Positions 41,574-50,808 of a stretch of DNA of 64,000 nucleotides are shown piece by piece. Location of the stretch: positions 9,570,001-9,634,000 of the forward strand of contig NC_050104.1 in the NCBI RefSeq assembly GCF_902167145.1, written 5' to 3'. The translations under genes and the position numbers were made by a program. Position 1 is the stretch's first letter, and the number at the start of each line of letters is the position of its first letter. The DNA is from Zea mays. Lineage: Eukaryota > Streptophyta > Magnoliopsida > Poales > Poaceae. The notes under the pieces are model-generated. The model did not search any database and was not told the origin of the DNA. It was given only the letters and a program-made list of their open reading frames with translations.

Positions 41574-43130
41574 TTGTGCTATCTTGCTGCAGAGGAGCCT
41601 AGAAGTGTAGATGAAGCATTAGAAGAAAAGTGTTGGAGGGAAGCCATGGTCACTGAAATGAATTCAATTCAGGATAATAAGACTTGGGAGCTTGCACTAT
41701 TACCACCTGGACACCGAGCTATAGGGCTTAAATGGGTTTTCAAAGCAAAAAGAGACCCTGATGGAAAGATAAATAAGCACAAAGCTAGGTTGGTCGCTAA
41801 GGGGTATGCTCAGCGTGAGGGGGTGGATTTTGATGAAGTATATGCCCCAGTGGCAAGGATTGAGACTATAAGGTTGTTGATCGCTTTAGCTGCACAGAAT
41901 GGGTGGAAAGTGCATCACATGGATGTTAAATCAGCTTTTTTGAATGGTGATCTGATTGAGGAGGTGTATGTACATCAACCTCCTGGTTTTATTGTCAAGA
42001 ATGGCGATGGGAAGGTACTCAAACTGAAGAAAGCCCTTTATGGGCTGCGTCAGGCTCCTAGAGCTTGGAATGCTCGGCTAGATAAGGAGTTGTTGAAGCT
42101 TGGTTTTATCAGAAATCCATTAGAGCATGCTGTGTACAGAAGGACTCATGGTACAGACTTGCTGCGGATTGGGGTATATGTCGACGATCTGATAATCACC
42201 GGATCAAGCAATGGAGTCATTGAAGCTTTCAAAAGGGAAATGAAGAACAGCTTCAGTATGAGTGACCTAGGACTGCTAAGCTACTACTTGGGTATTCAGG
42301 TGGAACAAAAGAATGGGGTGACTACATTATGTCAGAGTTCATATGTTCTGAAAATACTTGAGCAGGCAGGGATGAAACGCTGTAATGCTTGCTGTGTTCC
42401 AATGGAGAATAGGCTGAAATTAAGCAAGAAAGATGATTCGCCGCCTGTTGACAAGACAAAATACAGAAGTATTATTGGAAGCCTGAGATACTTAGTGAAT
42501 ACAAGGCCGGATATAGCCTTTGCTGTTGGGATTGTTAGCAGATTCATGGAAGATCCAAGAGCAAAACACTGGGCAGCAGTCAAGCAAATTCTCAGATATC
42601 TGGCAGGGACAGTGAACTATGGGTGTGTGTACAAGAAGCTAGGCACAACTGAAATCAAGCTGCTTGGTTACAGTGACAGTGACTTAGCTGGAGATGTCGA
42701 TGACAGAAAAAGCACAAGTGGTTCGGTGTTCTTGCTGGGAAACAGTCTGGTAACTTGGGTGTCGCAGAAACAAAGGGTGGTGGCACTCTCATCATGCGAG
42801 GCTGAATATATTGCCAGTGCAAATGCAGCGTGCCAAGGAATTTGGCTGAGCAGACTTCTAGGTGAATTGTTGGGAATCCAGGCACCAAAAGTAAAGCTGT
42901 TGGTTGACAACAAATCGGCAATTGCTTTAAGCAAGAATCTGGTGCATCATGACAGGAGTAAGCACATTGACACAAAATATCATTTTGTTAGAGATTGTGT
43001 TGAAAAAGGAGAAGTTGAAATCGATCATGTGAACACAGGTGAACAGCTTGCAGATATACTGACGAAGGCTCTTGGGCGTGTCAGGTTTGTTGAATTACGT
43101 CAACAGCTAGGAGTAATTGAGGTGCAGTGA
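41574..43130 (+). CDS. copia C reverse transcriptase and RNase H ORF
   Basis: Open frame of 518 codons. RVT_2 domain from about residue 35 to 280, with [46 protein letters not shown] and catalytic YVDD (202-205). RNase H has YSDSDLAGD, SSCEAEYIAS, VDNKSAIALS and KHIDTKYHFVRD. Complete to its natural C-terminus and undamaged, yet the upstream part is missing. The true N-terminus is not here; the first codons are only the start of the open frame. Confidence 0.9.
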   Translation: MCYLAAEEPRSVDEALEEKCWREAMVTEMNSIQDNKTWELALLPPGHRAIGLKWVFKAKRDPDGKINKHKARLVAKGYAQREGVDFDEVYAPVARIETIRLLIALAAQNGWKVHHMDVKSAFLNGDLIEEVYVHQPPGFIVKNGDGKVLKLKKALYGLRQAPRAWNARLDKELLKLGFIRNPLEHAVYRRTHGTDLLRIGVYVDDLIITGSSNGVIEAFKREMKNSFSMSDLGLLSYYLGIQVEQKNGVTTLCQSSYVLKILEQAGMKRCNACCVPMENRLKLSKKDDSPPVDKTKYRSIIGSLRYLVNTRPDIAFAVGIVSRFMEDPRAKHWAAVKQILRYLAGTVNYGCVYKKLGTTEIKLLGYSDSDLAGDVDDRKSTSGSVFLLGNSLVTWVSQKQRVVALSSCEAEYIASANAACQGIWLSRLLGELLGIQAPKVKLLVDNKSAIALSKNLVHHDRSKHIDTKYHFVRDCVEKGEVEIDHVNTGEQLADILTKALGRVRFVELRQQLGVIEVQ

Positions 43131-43145
43131 GATTAGGGGGTGAAA

Positions 43146-43574
43146 TGTTAACCGAATCTCATGCATATTCATTTGATCATTATGTAATTAGGAGATTGCA
43201 TTAGTGACATGTTTTCTGTTCCTAGTAGGTCGTTAGCTGCTTGCTGAGTGGGTGTATAAGTCTGAATAGCGCTGCGTTCGCTGTAAGGATAACAGAGGGC
43301 TCCGCCATGCGCGCATAAAACCAGCTCTCGCGCACTAGGCGGGCACGTCGCAGCGTGAGCGTGAATGGCGGGGAGATCCGAGGTCATGGACCGTGTAAAC
43401 ACCACAATAAATAATGGAAACTGAGATCGAGTCTGCTGCAACGTTTGGCAGCCCCATATTCTTCGCTCGTTCAGTTCAGAGAGTGAGTGGCAACGTCGTG
43501 TCCATCGAAGCGCGAGCACCGCGGACGTTGCGAGATCGTCGTCGGCACAGCCACTCCGGCGGCCGGCGCCAACA
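43146..43574 (+). repeat. 3' LTR of copia C
   Basis: TGTTAACCGAATCTC to GCGCCAACA, 429 bp with TGTT...AACA ends, preceded by GATTAGGGGGTGAAA. TATA-like CATAAAACC near 43315 and an AATAAATAATGG polyadenylation-like signal near 43406. There is no partner LTR in the window; the following ATTAC (43575-43579) should be the target duplication. Confidence 0.7.
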
Positions 43575-43596
43575 ATTACTACCATGCTATCTTTCT

Positions 43597-45123
43597 TCAC
43601 GCGCCTTTGGTGTCCTTGGTCATGACACCCTCGAAGCGACCGACCAAATCCAGCAGGTTGCGGTGCGACGACCCGCCCTCTTGCATGGCCGCTCTCGCCT
43701 TGACCGCGAGCGCGCGGGCCCGCCGCCTCCTCTCATCTGCCTCCTCCCCGGCGCCCATCAAGCTCCTCACGGCCTCCTCCACCACGTTCCGGCTGACCAC
43801 AATCTCCTTCTCTACCTTCCTGTACATGAGCGGCTCCGTAATACCGACGCTGACGCCGATGCCCAGCACCTCCACGGCCATCTTCTGGTTCAGGAACTGG
43901 TCCGTGAAGTGAGGCCACGTGACTACCGGCAGCCCCGCGGTGACGGCCTCGATCGTGGAGTTCCAGCCGCAGTGCGTCACGAACCCGCCCACCGCGGCGT
44001 GGGACAGGATCAGCACCTGCGGCGCCCACCCCCTGACGAGCAGGCCGCGCCCCGCGACGCGCGCCTCGAGGTCGTCCAGGAAGGCGCGCACGGTCCCGTC
44101 GTACTCGTCGACGCTCTTGACCACCCAGACGAACGGGTGCCGCGACGCTTCCAGCCCGAGGCCGAGCTCCACGGCCTGCCTCGGGTCCGCCTGCGCGATG
44201 CTCCCGAAGCTGACGTACACGACGGAGCCGGGCTCCTGGCCGTCGAGCCACCGGAGGCACGCGTCGACGTCGACGTCGGTAGCCCTCCCTCTCGCCGCCA
44301 GCGTCCCGGCGCGCTGGTGGTACAGCGACACCGGCCCGACCGTCCAGACCTTCATCCCCCTGGCCGCCGCGTAGCCGGCCACGTACTCGGGCTCCATCTC
44401 CTCGAAGGTGTTCATGACGACGCCGTCGGCCTCGGCCCGCGCGCGCTCCACGTAGTCCGCGAAGTCCTCCCACCCGGGCACCTCGCGGAAGAAGCCCGAG
44501 GCCTGCGCCCTCGTGACCAGGACCCGTCTCTCCAGCCCCGGCACGACGACCGGCTCGTCGTCGTGGGCGACGCCCCGGTACGCGCCGAACCGCTCCACGT
44601 TGTGCTGGCACAGAAGGCAGAAGGCGCACATGCTGAAGAAGCTGAGGCGCGGGACCCCGAGGTTGGCCGCCAGCACCGTGGTCCACGGGTGGCAGAAGTC
44701 CGCCACGAGGCACGTCGGGTAGGGGCGCGCGTGCGCGCGGAGGTGGGCCTCGATCGGCGCGCGCAGGAGCGCGACGGCGTCGAAGTAGCGCCGCGCGTGC
44801 TCCGGCGGGACGTTGTCCATGTTGTCGGCGCCTTCGGGCAGGCCGGCCCCGGCGTAGTCCAGCGGGAACTCGAGGAGGCGGACCGGCAGGCCCGACTGCC
44901 GGGCGGACTCGATGGTCGGGCGCACCCGCGCGGCCGAGGCCGGGGTCCCGACCACGGTGCAGACCGCGCCGTGCGTGGAGAGTAGCAGCGCGGTGTCGAC
45001 CGCTGGGATCAGGTGGCCCTGGGCCATCAGCGGGACGAACACGAAGTGCGCCGCCTGCTGGGTTCTTCCGCCGCCGGTGTCGTCTCCCCGGCCGTTGGTT
45101 GCCGCTTGTCCTTGGCTACCCAT
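43597..45123 (-). CDS. UDP-glycosyltransferase (family 1, UGT73/group D-like)
   Basis: The one intact host gene: a single exon of 508 codons, the usual length. It transfers a sugar from a UDP-sugar to a small molecule such as a flavonoid, terpenoid, hormone or xenobiotic; the acceptor cannot be told from sequence. The catalytic His is H37 in MAQGHLIP and the partner Asp is probably D142 in VADFCHPW. The 44-residue PSPG donor box spans 366-409 (WAPQVLILSH to HFTDQ), with W387 and a final Gln, which usually goes with UDP-glucose. No signal peptide or membrane segment, so cytosolic. The N-terminal 20 residues are Gly/Gln-rich and probably disordered. It is strongly GC-rich, unlike the AT-rich copia beside it. 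The start is the only ATG before the conserved HFVFVPLMAQGH region. A copia LTR lies 22 bp beyond the stop. Confidence 0.95.
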   Translation of the reverse strand: MGSQGQAATNGRGDDTGGGRTQQAAHFVFVPLMAQGHLIPAVDTALLLSTHGAVCTVVGTPASAARVRPTIESARQSGLPVRLLEFPLDYAGAGLPEGADNMDNVPPEHARRYFDAVALLRAPIEAHLRAHARPYPTCLVADFCHPWTTVLAANLGVPRLSFFSMCAFCLLCQHNVERFGAYRGVAHDDEPVVVPGLERRVLVTRAQASGFFREVPGWEDFADYVERARAEADGVVMNTFEEMEPEYVAGYAAARGMKVWTVGPVSLYHQRAGTLAARGRATDVDVDACLRWLDGQEPGSVVYVSFGSIAQADPRQAVELGLGLEASRHPFVWVVKSVDEYDGTVRAFLDDLEARVAGRGLLVRGWAPQVLILSHAAVGGFVTHCGWNSTIEAVTAGLPVVTWPHFTDQFLNQKMAVEVLGIGVSVGITEPLMYRKVEKEIVVSRNVVEEAVRSLMGAGEEADERRRRARALAVKARAAMQEGGSSHRNLLDLVGRFEGVMTKDTKGA

Positions 45124-45215
45124 CCTGATTTCTGGCGATCGTCGTGGCGTGGCCGACCGGATAGGGGGTGGGGGCAGTGAGGTTAGTGTGTCAGTGTGCG
45201 GGTTCTAGTTGTGGC

Positions 45216-45224
45216 ATCTATAAA
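45216..45224 (-). promoter_or_regulatory. Possible TATA element for the glycosyltransferase
   Basis: The minus strand reads TTTATAGAT about 95 bp before the start codon, a plausible distance. The same bases on the plus strand are the better TATA match (CTATAAAAG), so the assignment is weak. Confidence 0.35.
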
Positions 45225-45466
45225 AGACGCCATAGGTGAGTCGACTTGGAGCTTTGTTTGCGTCGTTAATAACCCAGCCGGCCAAGGCCGGCATCTATGT
45301 TACTAGTCACTCCTCAGGCGCGAGGATGGCAGCGTGACACTTGTGTGAGTTGCGTGACTTCAATGTTTGTATCCCATGTTGCTGGACAGTACGATGATAA
45401 GTTGCCGAGTCAGAGGTCCACAAGTATTGGGTGGCGCTAACAGTGACGGACTCGCAGCTGTCTGGG
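45225..45466. other. Upstream flank of the glycosyltransferase
   Basis: No gene, repeat or clear motif seen here beyond a GGCCAAGGCCGGC-type palindromic stretch near 45280. Confidence 0.4.
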
Positions 45467-45469
45467 TTA

Positions 45470-45609
45470 GGTCTTAGTTTGGATATTCTAGTATTGACCA
45501 CAATTCATATGTATTGAGGTGAATTCGTGTGTAACTTAAATTAATTTACACCTCAATCTACCTTAACATATGTGGATTGGTGTCAATAATAAAGTATCCA
45601 AATAAAACC
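45470..45609. mobile_element. Tourist-like MITE 1, TSD TTA
   Basis: 140 bp with inverted ends GGTCTTAGTTTGGATA and TATCCAAATAAAACC, internal dyad (TTGAGGTG...CACCTCAA) and TTA on both sides (45467-45469, 45610-45612). The TTA target and size point to PIF/Harbinger-derived Tourist elements. Confidence 0.75.
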
Positions 45610-45741
45610 TTAGGAGTTAGGACCTACAACTGCTACAATTGATTTTCGACGAGGGATCTCGATTGATAAAACCAATTGGATTACGCTTCTGTAGTCTGCC
45701 TTCTGTTCTGTAGTAGAATAGTGGCAATCTACACCTTTTAA

Positions 45742-45868
45742 GGGCTTGTTCGTTTTGATCTTAATCCATGTGCATTAGATGTGTTTAAATCCCAAACAAG
45801 TTAAAATCTTTCATTATTTTTTTTAATCTCATCCAATCCACATGTGATAGGATTAACCGAACAAGGCC
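45742..45868. mobile_element. Tourist-like MITE 2, TSD TAA
   Basis: 127 bp with inverted ends GGGCTTGTTCG and CGAACAAGGCC (one mismatch), inner arms AATCCATGTG and CACATGTGATAGGATT, and TAA on both sides (45739-45741, 45869-45871). Confidence 0.75.
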
Positions 45869-45871
45869 TAA

Positions 45872-46169
45872 GTGAACATTTTGATGTCGCCGATTGATTC
45901 TGCATAGAGAAGAGATTACATGTGTGAGACAAGGTAAATAAATAGCATACATGAGTAAAAATTTCATGCTCACGGTAGTAGAAAACTAAGGTTGAGGTGG
46001 AGCGAACAACGAAGGTGGTAGAGCTACACCCGCTGCAGCGCCAAGAATCTGCATGTACTAAAACATCTCTGCACATCCTCTACTGATCGGCCAAGCGAGT
46101 CGTTCCCTCTGCCTCCCGCTCCACCCGCATCCTTGCCTACAACTACACAAGTTGCCTCCTCTCTTCTTC
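45872..46169. other. Unassigned sequence between MITE 2 and transposase fragment
   Basis: About 300 bp with no recognisable gene or repeat. It may be more of the decayed transposon that follows. Confidence 0.3.
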
Positions 46170-46610
46170 TAGATGGGCCTATAATATTTCACCTCAATGT
46201 TACGATAATGCAAAGAAAAAAAGGTATATAATAACCAATGAACGACGAATAAAGAAGGAATAACTTGGAGTTCTTGTATCTGATACTGTGAGATATCATG
46301 TCGTGGTCGTATGGCCGGCCTCGCTCCCGTACTCCTTGCTCGAACTTGAGATAGAGTGGGAGTGGAGGACAATTCGATTGCGATGTCGTCAATCCAGTAC
46401 CGTCCATGCCTCTTGCCTCCTCTAACCCTCATGAGGACTTCTCCATCAATGTCCTCGGTCCTCGAATCATATTATGGCACATAGACCTCCCTTGCCATCG
46501 TGGTGTACTCACTGTGGCAGCTGTGGAGGGTGGGTGTTGTTGTACGCCTCAAGCTCGTCGTCTAGGTTGTAGCTGATGTCGGACGTCACCTTGCCCTTGT
46601 GAGCCATAGC
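46170..46610 (-). pseudogene. Decayed CACTA plant-transposase (Transposase_24-type) fragment
   Basis: The minus strand reads EYTTMAREVYVP, stop, YDSRTEDIDGEVLMRV, then GGKRHGRYWIDD and TPTLSQVRARSTGARPAIRPR. This block order is familiar from the accessory protein of En/Spm-type elements in grasses. One in-frame TAA lies near 46474 and the frame appears to shift near 46520. Upstream, a short frame starting MAHKGKVTSDISYN may be its earlier part. No transposon ends were found around it. Confidence 0.55.
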
Positions 46611-46804
46611 ATATGCCGAGAAGGAGGAGCAAGGATGGCCACCATATGATGTCGACTGCGTTAAAATGAACAAGATAATTTGAAATCATGCATGATCGAA
46701 CGTTAGAATAAATAAATGAATTCGTGTACCCATGCTTATGTGTATCCGGTGAGGTTGTGATTGCCTTGATGGTGGGGGACATCTAGCATCATCAAAAAAC
46801 CGTA

Positions 46805-47100
46805 TTTTTTGCATTTTGGCCTTTTGTGAAAACTTTTCACAAATATGTCTTTTTAATTTGATTTCAGGGATTGGACCCTTACCTCGACGCCATCATCATT
46901 GGTGCCAAGGTTACACATCTCGGTGCCAATATCGATGGCGCCGAGGTCCCTGCTAGCCGCGCCGACGTGGTAACATCGGCGTCAAGACGTGTAACCTCAC
47001 ACCAATGATGATGGTGCTGAGGTAAGGGTCCATTTCATGAAATCAAATCTAAAAGGGAGTATTTGTGAAAAGTTTTGCAAAAGGGCTAAAATGCAAAAAA
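46805..47100. mobile_element. Foldback/MITE-like element with ~105-bp inverted arms
   Basis: The left arm TTTTTTGCATTTTGGCC... and right arm ...GGGCTAAAATGCAAAAAA are reverse complements over about 105 bp with scattered mismatches, closing over a GC-rich centre (GATGGCGCCGAGG). Target duplications are not clear. No coding potential. Confidence 0.7.
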
Positions 47101-47400
47101 GAAGGACATCAAACATCAATCCTGGCAAGCGATGTGCGTCTCGTCCCACTCATTAGAGCACCACCTTTGCACTATCTACTCCCAGCACTCAGGATGTGTG
47201 CACGCACCAATAAGGAATCATCTACATGACATAAAGTACATGACATATCAAAAGATGAAATTAAGCCTATTTAATGCCAATGTTAATGTTCTGTATTTAC
47301 CTGCAAGTACGGTTCCTAAGTCAACTCCATGGTTTTTGCATCCTTTTTGCTATCCTTCTCTCAAAGGACGGTGGTGCAGAAACTTGTTGTCGGGGGAATG
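47101..47400. other. Unassigned sequence left of solo LTR 2
   Basis: Nothing recognised. The last bases (TGTCGGGGGAATG from 47388) resemble the start of another LTR whose continuation at 60045 I could not bound. Confidence 0.3.
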
Positions 47401-49610
47401 TGTAACACCATGAATTTGGGGTATAAAACTTCTTCTCTAATATCTACTAAATTCAGGTGTTACTCCTTTTCTCACCTCTATAGATTTCCTCTCTATTATT
47501 TTTAATAGAGTTTTGGGTATTTATTTGTGAGGTGTATTATTTTCTTTAGAATATTAAAACCTAGGGGAGACATGAATTGTTGCATCATGCTGAGTTTAAA
47601 CTTTGTTTTTGGTTGATGCACATGTTTGAAATATTTGAATTTGAATTTGTAGTTTGATTTGATTTGAATTCAATAGAGTAAATAAAAAAGAAAAGGAATA
47701 GAAAATTCAGAATAAAAGAAAAACCAGAGATCAGCCCAGCCTCAGTTTCGGCCCAGCTAGGCCCAGCTCCGTGTGCCCACGCGCGCCCGCACCCTCTCTC
47801 GCTACGTGGTGGGACCTGCCTATCGGCGTCGTTCCCTTCGCCCGCGCAGCCGCTCCCTCTCTCTCTCTCTAACAGGTGGGACCGAGCTGTCGGTGCCATT
47901 TCCCCCTCTGCGCACCCTTCTCTCCCTCTGTGTAGCGGGCCCCGCCCGTGAGCGCAGTTACCCGTTCTCCCCGCGCTCTCCCTCGCTGCGCCGTGGGACC
48001 CCCTGTCAGCTCCGCCCTCCACGCGAACCTTCGCTGACCCACACGCACGCATGTCGAGAACCCCGGTCATGTCGCCTGTCCATGCCCTCAACTCCCTTTT
48101 GAGCCCAGCTCGCACCCGCTCTCTCTCCCCTGCCCCATTTCGCGCACTCTCGCCCTCTCTCGCGCTCAGCCGCCTTCGCCATAGCTCGCCGGAGGAAAGC
48201 GCCTGCCGTGCCGGCCACCCAAAGCACCAGAAGTCGTGCCAAGTCTTCTCGAGCGTCGTCCCGAGGTGAGAAACCTGTTCCCATGCTCTGGTTACCTTGA
48301 TTTTACCTTGCCTTAGTGAATTCGCGCTCGCCGGAGCTCTGTCGCGCCGGTTCACCGCGCCCACACAACGTTCGGTCGATTCAGCCCCGCCCCACGCCCC
48401 TACTTTGGTCCGTAGTATTCCCCCTCCCTCGCTGGAGCTAGCCCTAGCCTCGGCGCACCCGATTCACCTCCCCGCGGTCGGGATTGCTCGCCAGAGTTAC
48501 CCCGACCCGCCTGGAGCGCTCCCTCCGCCATTCCCTCGTCCCCAGTCTCGTTCTCACGGTAGGAATCCCGCCATTGAGTTCGTCGGGCCCTCCTCACCGG
48601 TCCTGGCCAACTCCGACGACCCCAAGCCCCCCCGGTGGCCGCGCCTACCTCAGCTCCAACAGCTTCACCGCCGCGGGCGAAGCATCGCCAGCCACTGTGC
48701 TGTTAGACTCGTGCGCCCAATCCTAACCGTCCACTCCTGATCCAACGGTTCGGATCTCTGGATACCGCTTTGAGCGCGCGCCCCTGCCCCTGGGTCCCAC
48801 TCGTCAGTTGCTTGCGCCCCCCTGGCGGTGAGCCCGACCGGTCATCCCGCCTTTGCCCTGAGCCGCTGACCGCCTTGGCCCGCTTGTCAGTGCTCGCCCT
48901 CGGATCTGATCTCGTCCGTTGATCTGTGATCGGATGGCCGAGAACGCCTCGTACCCCTTCGTTTGGTTATTTTGTCAAAGAGCCCCTCGGTTCCCTGGAA
49001 TTAGGACCCACAGTCATGTTTTCTTGCGCCCAGGCCCCTAGTTTCTTGCAGAGAGGCCCTCGGACTTTATTTTAATCACATAAATATGTTTAATTTAGTG
49101 TTTTTGAATTCTAAAACTTGTATATTTCATATCTTTTTCATATGAACTCCAAATTGGGTGGTTCAAATTGCAAAATGTTCATAATGTTATTCTCTATCTA
49201 TTTAAATTATAATCATTCACTATTTTCATGACCCAATTTTGTGGTTAGTCTCTAGGTTAATTTAAAGTGATAGAGTATGTATTAAAGGTAAAATAAAAGT
49301 GAATCCCTAATGAAAGTTCAAATGCTTAACTTTGTAGATTTAATTTCAATTAATGTATGGTCCCATCCATGGATTAACTTTATCTAAATAGGTAATTTAT
49401 TAAGATAGACATAGTTAAGTAATGTAATTTACTGAGATAGACTTAGTTAGAGAACAATAGATCACTAGGTATATTGATCTACCAAGCACCTAGATTTCAC
49501 ATGTGTGCCTGAATCTTTTATTGAACTTATGTTCACTCTGTTGCATATGTTTGGTGTACTGTTCTTTTGTCATTTTCTCTAGTGTGTTGAATGAATTATT
49601 GCTTTGCGTA

Positions 49611-49677
49611 GACAACGAGCAATCCAAGGTTTTCAAATGTGTTGTAGGAGACTTCCCTGAGCAGCAACCTGGTGAAG
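49611..49677 (+). other. Possible exon in solo LTR 2 with GC-type splice donor
   Basis: Open frame DNEQSKVFKCVVGDFPEQQ followed by PGE, ending GTGAAG before GCAAGT, the consensus of GC-AG introns. Joined to the acceptor GTGCTCAG at 50555 the frame stays open into the acidic tail at 50558-50614. This is a prediction from sequence only. Confidence 0.35.
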
Positions 49678-50557
49678 GCAAGTGTCCTCTGACCCATTAT
49701 GTCATATTTACTTCATAATTCATTGTCCCGCATACCATGATCAACCTAAGGATGGACTAGTATTCTGTTTTTCTTGTCCTTGTTTACTCTTTGAAAATTG
49801 GTTACCATGATTAGTATTATGCTATTGCTTTACTTTAATCAATGGACATGATGAGAACATTTATGATACAATGATATTATCTTGATTATGATGATAATGT
49901 TGTGATACTTTAGGGGACTTGGGCTGTTTCCTGATTACCTCTCCGTAAGGACCAGTTCGTTGGATGACCAACCGGGAAAATAGTACAACCATGAGGGTGG
50001 TATGGGACGCCCTTAGCTGATTAATTGGAGTAACTTGGGGTGTAGTTTTCTTTGCAGTCATGCCGTCAATGGGGGTCGGAGCATAGTATTTGCTCTGCTA
50101 AGGGTGGGTGCCGAGGTTCATCCGATTTGGTTATGGTAGTCATCCACCGTAGGGAGGAGTATTGTGTTTGTACGACTGGCAAAACCTAATGGGCAACTAC
50201 ACACCAGGGGAATCTTTGTAAAGGCTACGTAGTGATACCCTGTCAGGCCACCTAGGTAGTGGTCAATGGGGAGTAGCGCTCCTCGGGCAGAAAGGGAATC
50301 ACGGCTCGTGGGTAAAGTGTGCAACCTCTGCAGAGTGTTAGAAACTGGTATATCAGTCATGCTCGCGGTTATGAGCAGCCTTAGGAGCTCCTTTTATTAG
50401 AGTAACTCTGGTTAACTTTTATGTTGATGCTTAATGATGATGACTATCTTTATGGTATTTGGTATTTCCTCTTCGAGGGAGTGTCATTTAGGTAATAACT
50501 TGGGATTATTGATAACTCTGTTGCATATGGTTGTCCCATTGCAATCAGTGCTCAGGA

Positions 50558-50614
50558 GAAGATGAATGCAACATGGAGGACTTTCAGGAATTTCAGGACT
50601 TCGACGAGTTCTAG
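50558..50614 (+). other. Conserved acidic micro-ORF tail in solo LTR 2
   Basis: Reads EDECNMEDFQEFQDFDEF then TAG; homologous to 17495-17551 in solo LTR 1 with synonymous changes in the shared core. It is preceded by TTGCAATCAGTGCTCAG, a splice acceptor-like sequence. Confidence 0.45.
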
Positions 50615-50808
50615 ACTAGATTAGTGGCAAACCCCAGTCAACTGCCTGTGAAGGCATTATCGTACTACGTTTCGTATTCGTACTTTGATTATGATTATGA
50701 CTTAATTTAATGACTTTGTGGATGTCTCGGACATCTTGATGTAATAAAGTACTATTTCCACTATTATTGTGAGCAATGTGTGATGATGTCCAACTATGTA
50801 ATCGATGT

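Larger units (their letters stand above)
41031..43574 (+). mobile_element. Ty1/copia element C, 5'-truncated (Ale/Tork-like)
   Basis: Carries the end of integrase, RT, RNase H, a purine tract (43131-43145) and a short 3' LTR (43146-43574). Sequence and LTR length differ from the Sireviruses; the short LTR and SSCEAEYIA block suggest Ale/Tork-type, not certain. The LTR end is 22 bp from the stop codon of the glycosyltransferase on the other strand. Confidence 0.82.

Noticed and set aside
43414..44985. 523-codon plus-strand frame over the glycosyltransferase
   Set aside because: It is the antisense shadow of a GC-rich gene. Its translation is low-complexity Arg/His/Pro text with no domain, whereas the minus strand has the full PSPG box.
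45216..45230. Plus-strand TATA (CTATAAAAG) driving a gene to the right
   Set aside because: No gene follows on the plus strand; the next 2 kb are MITEs and transposon debris.
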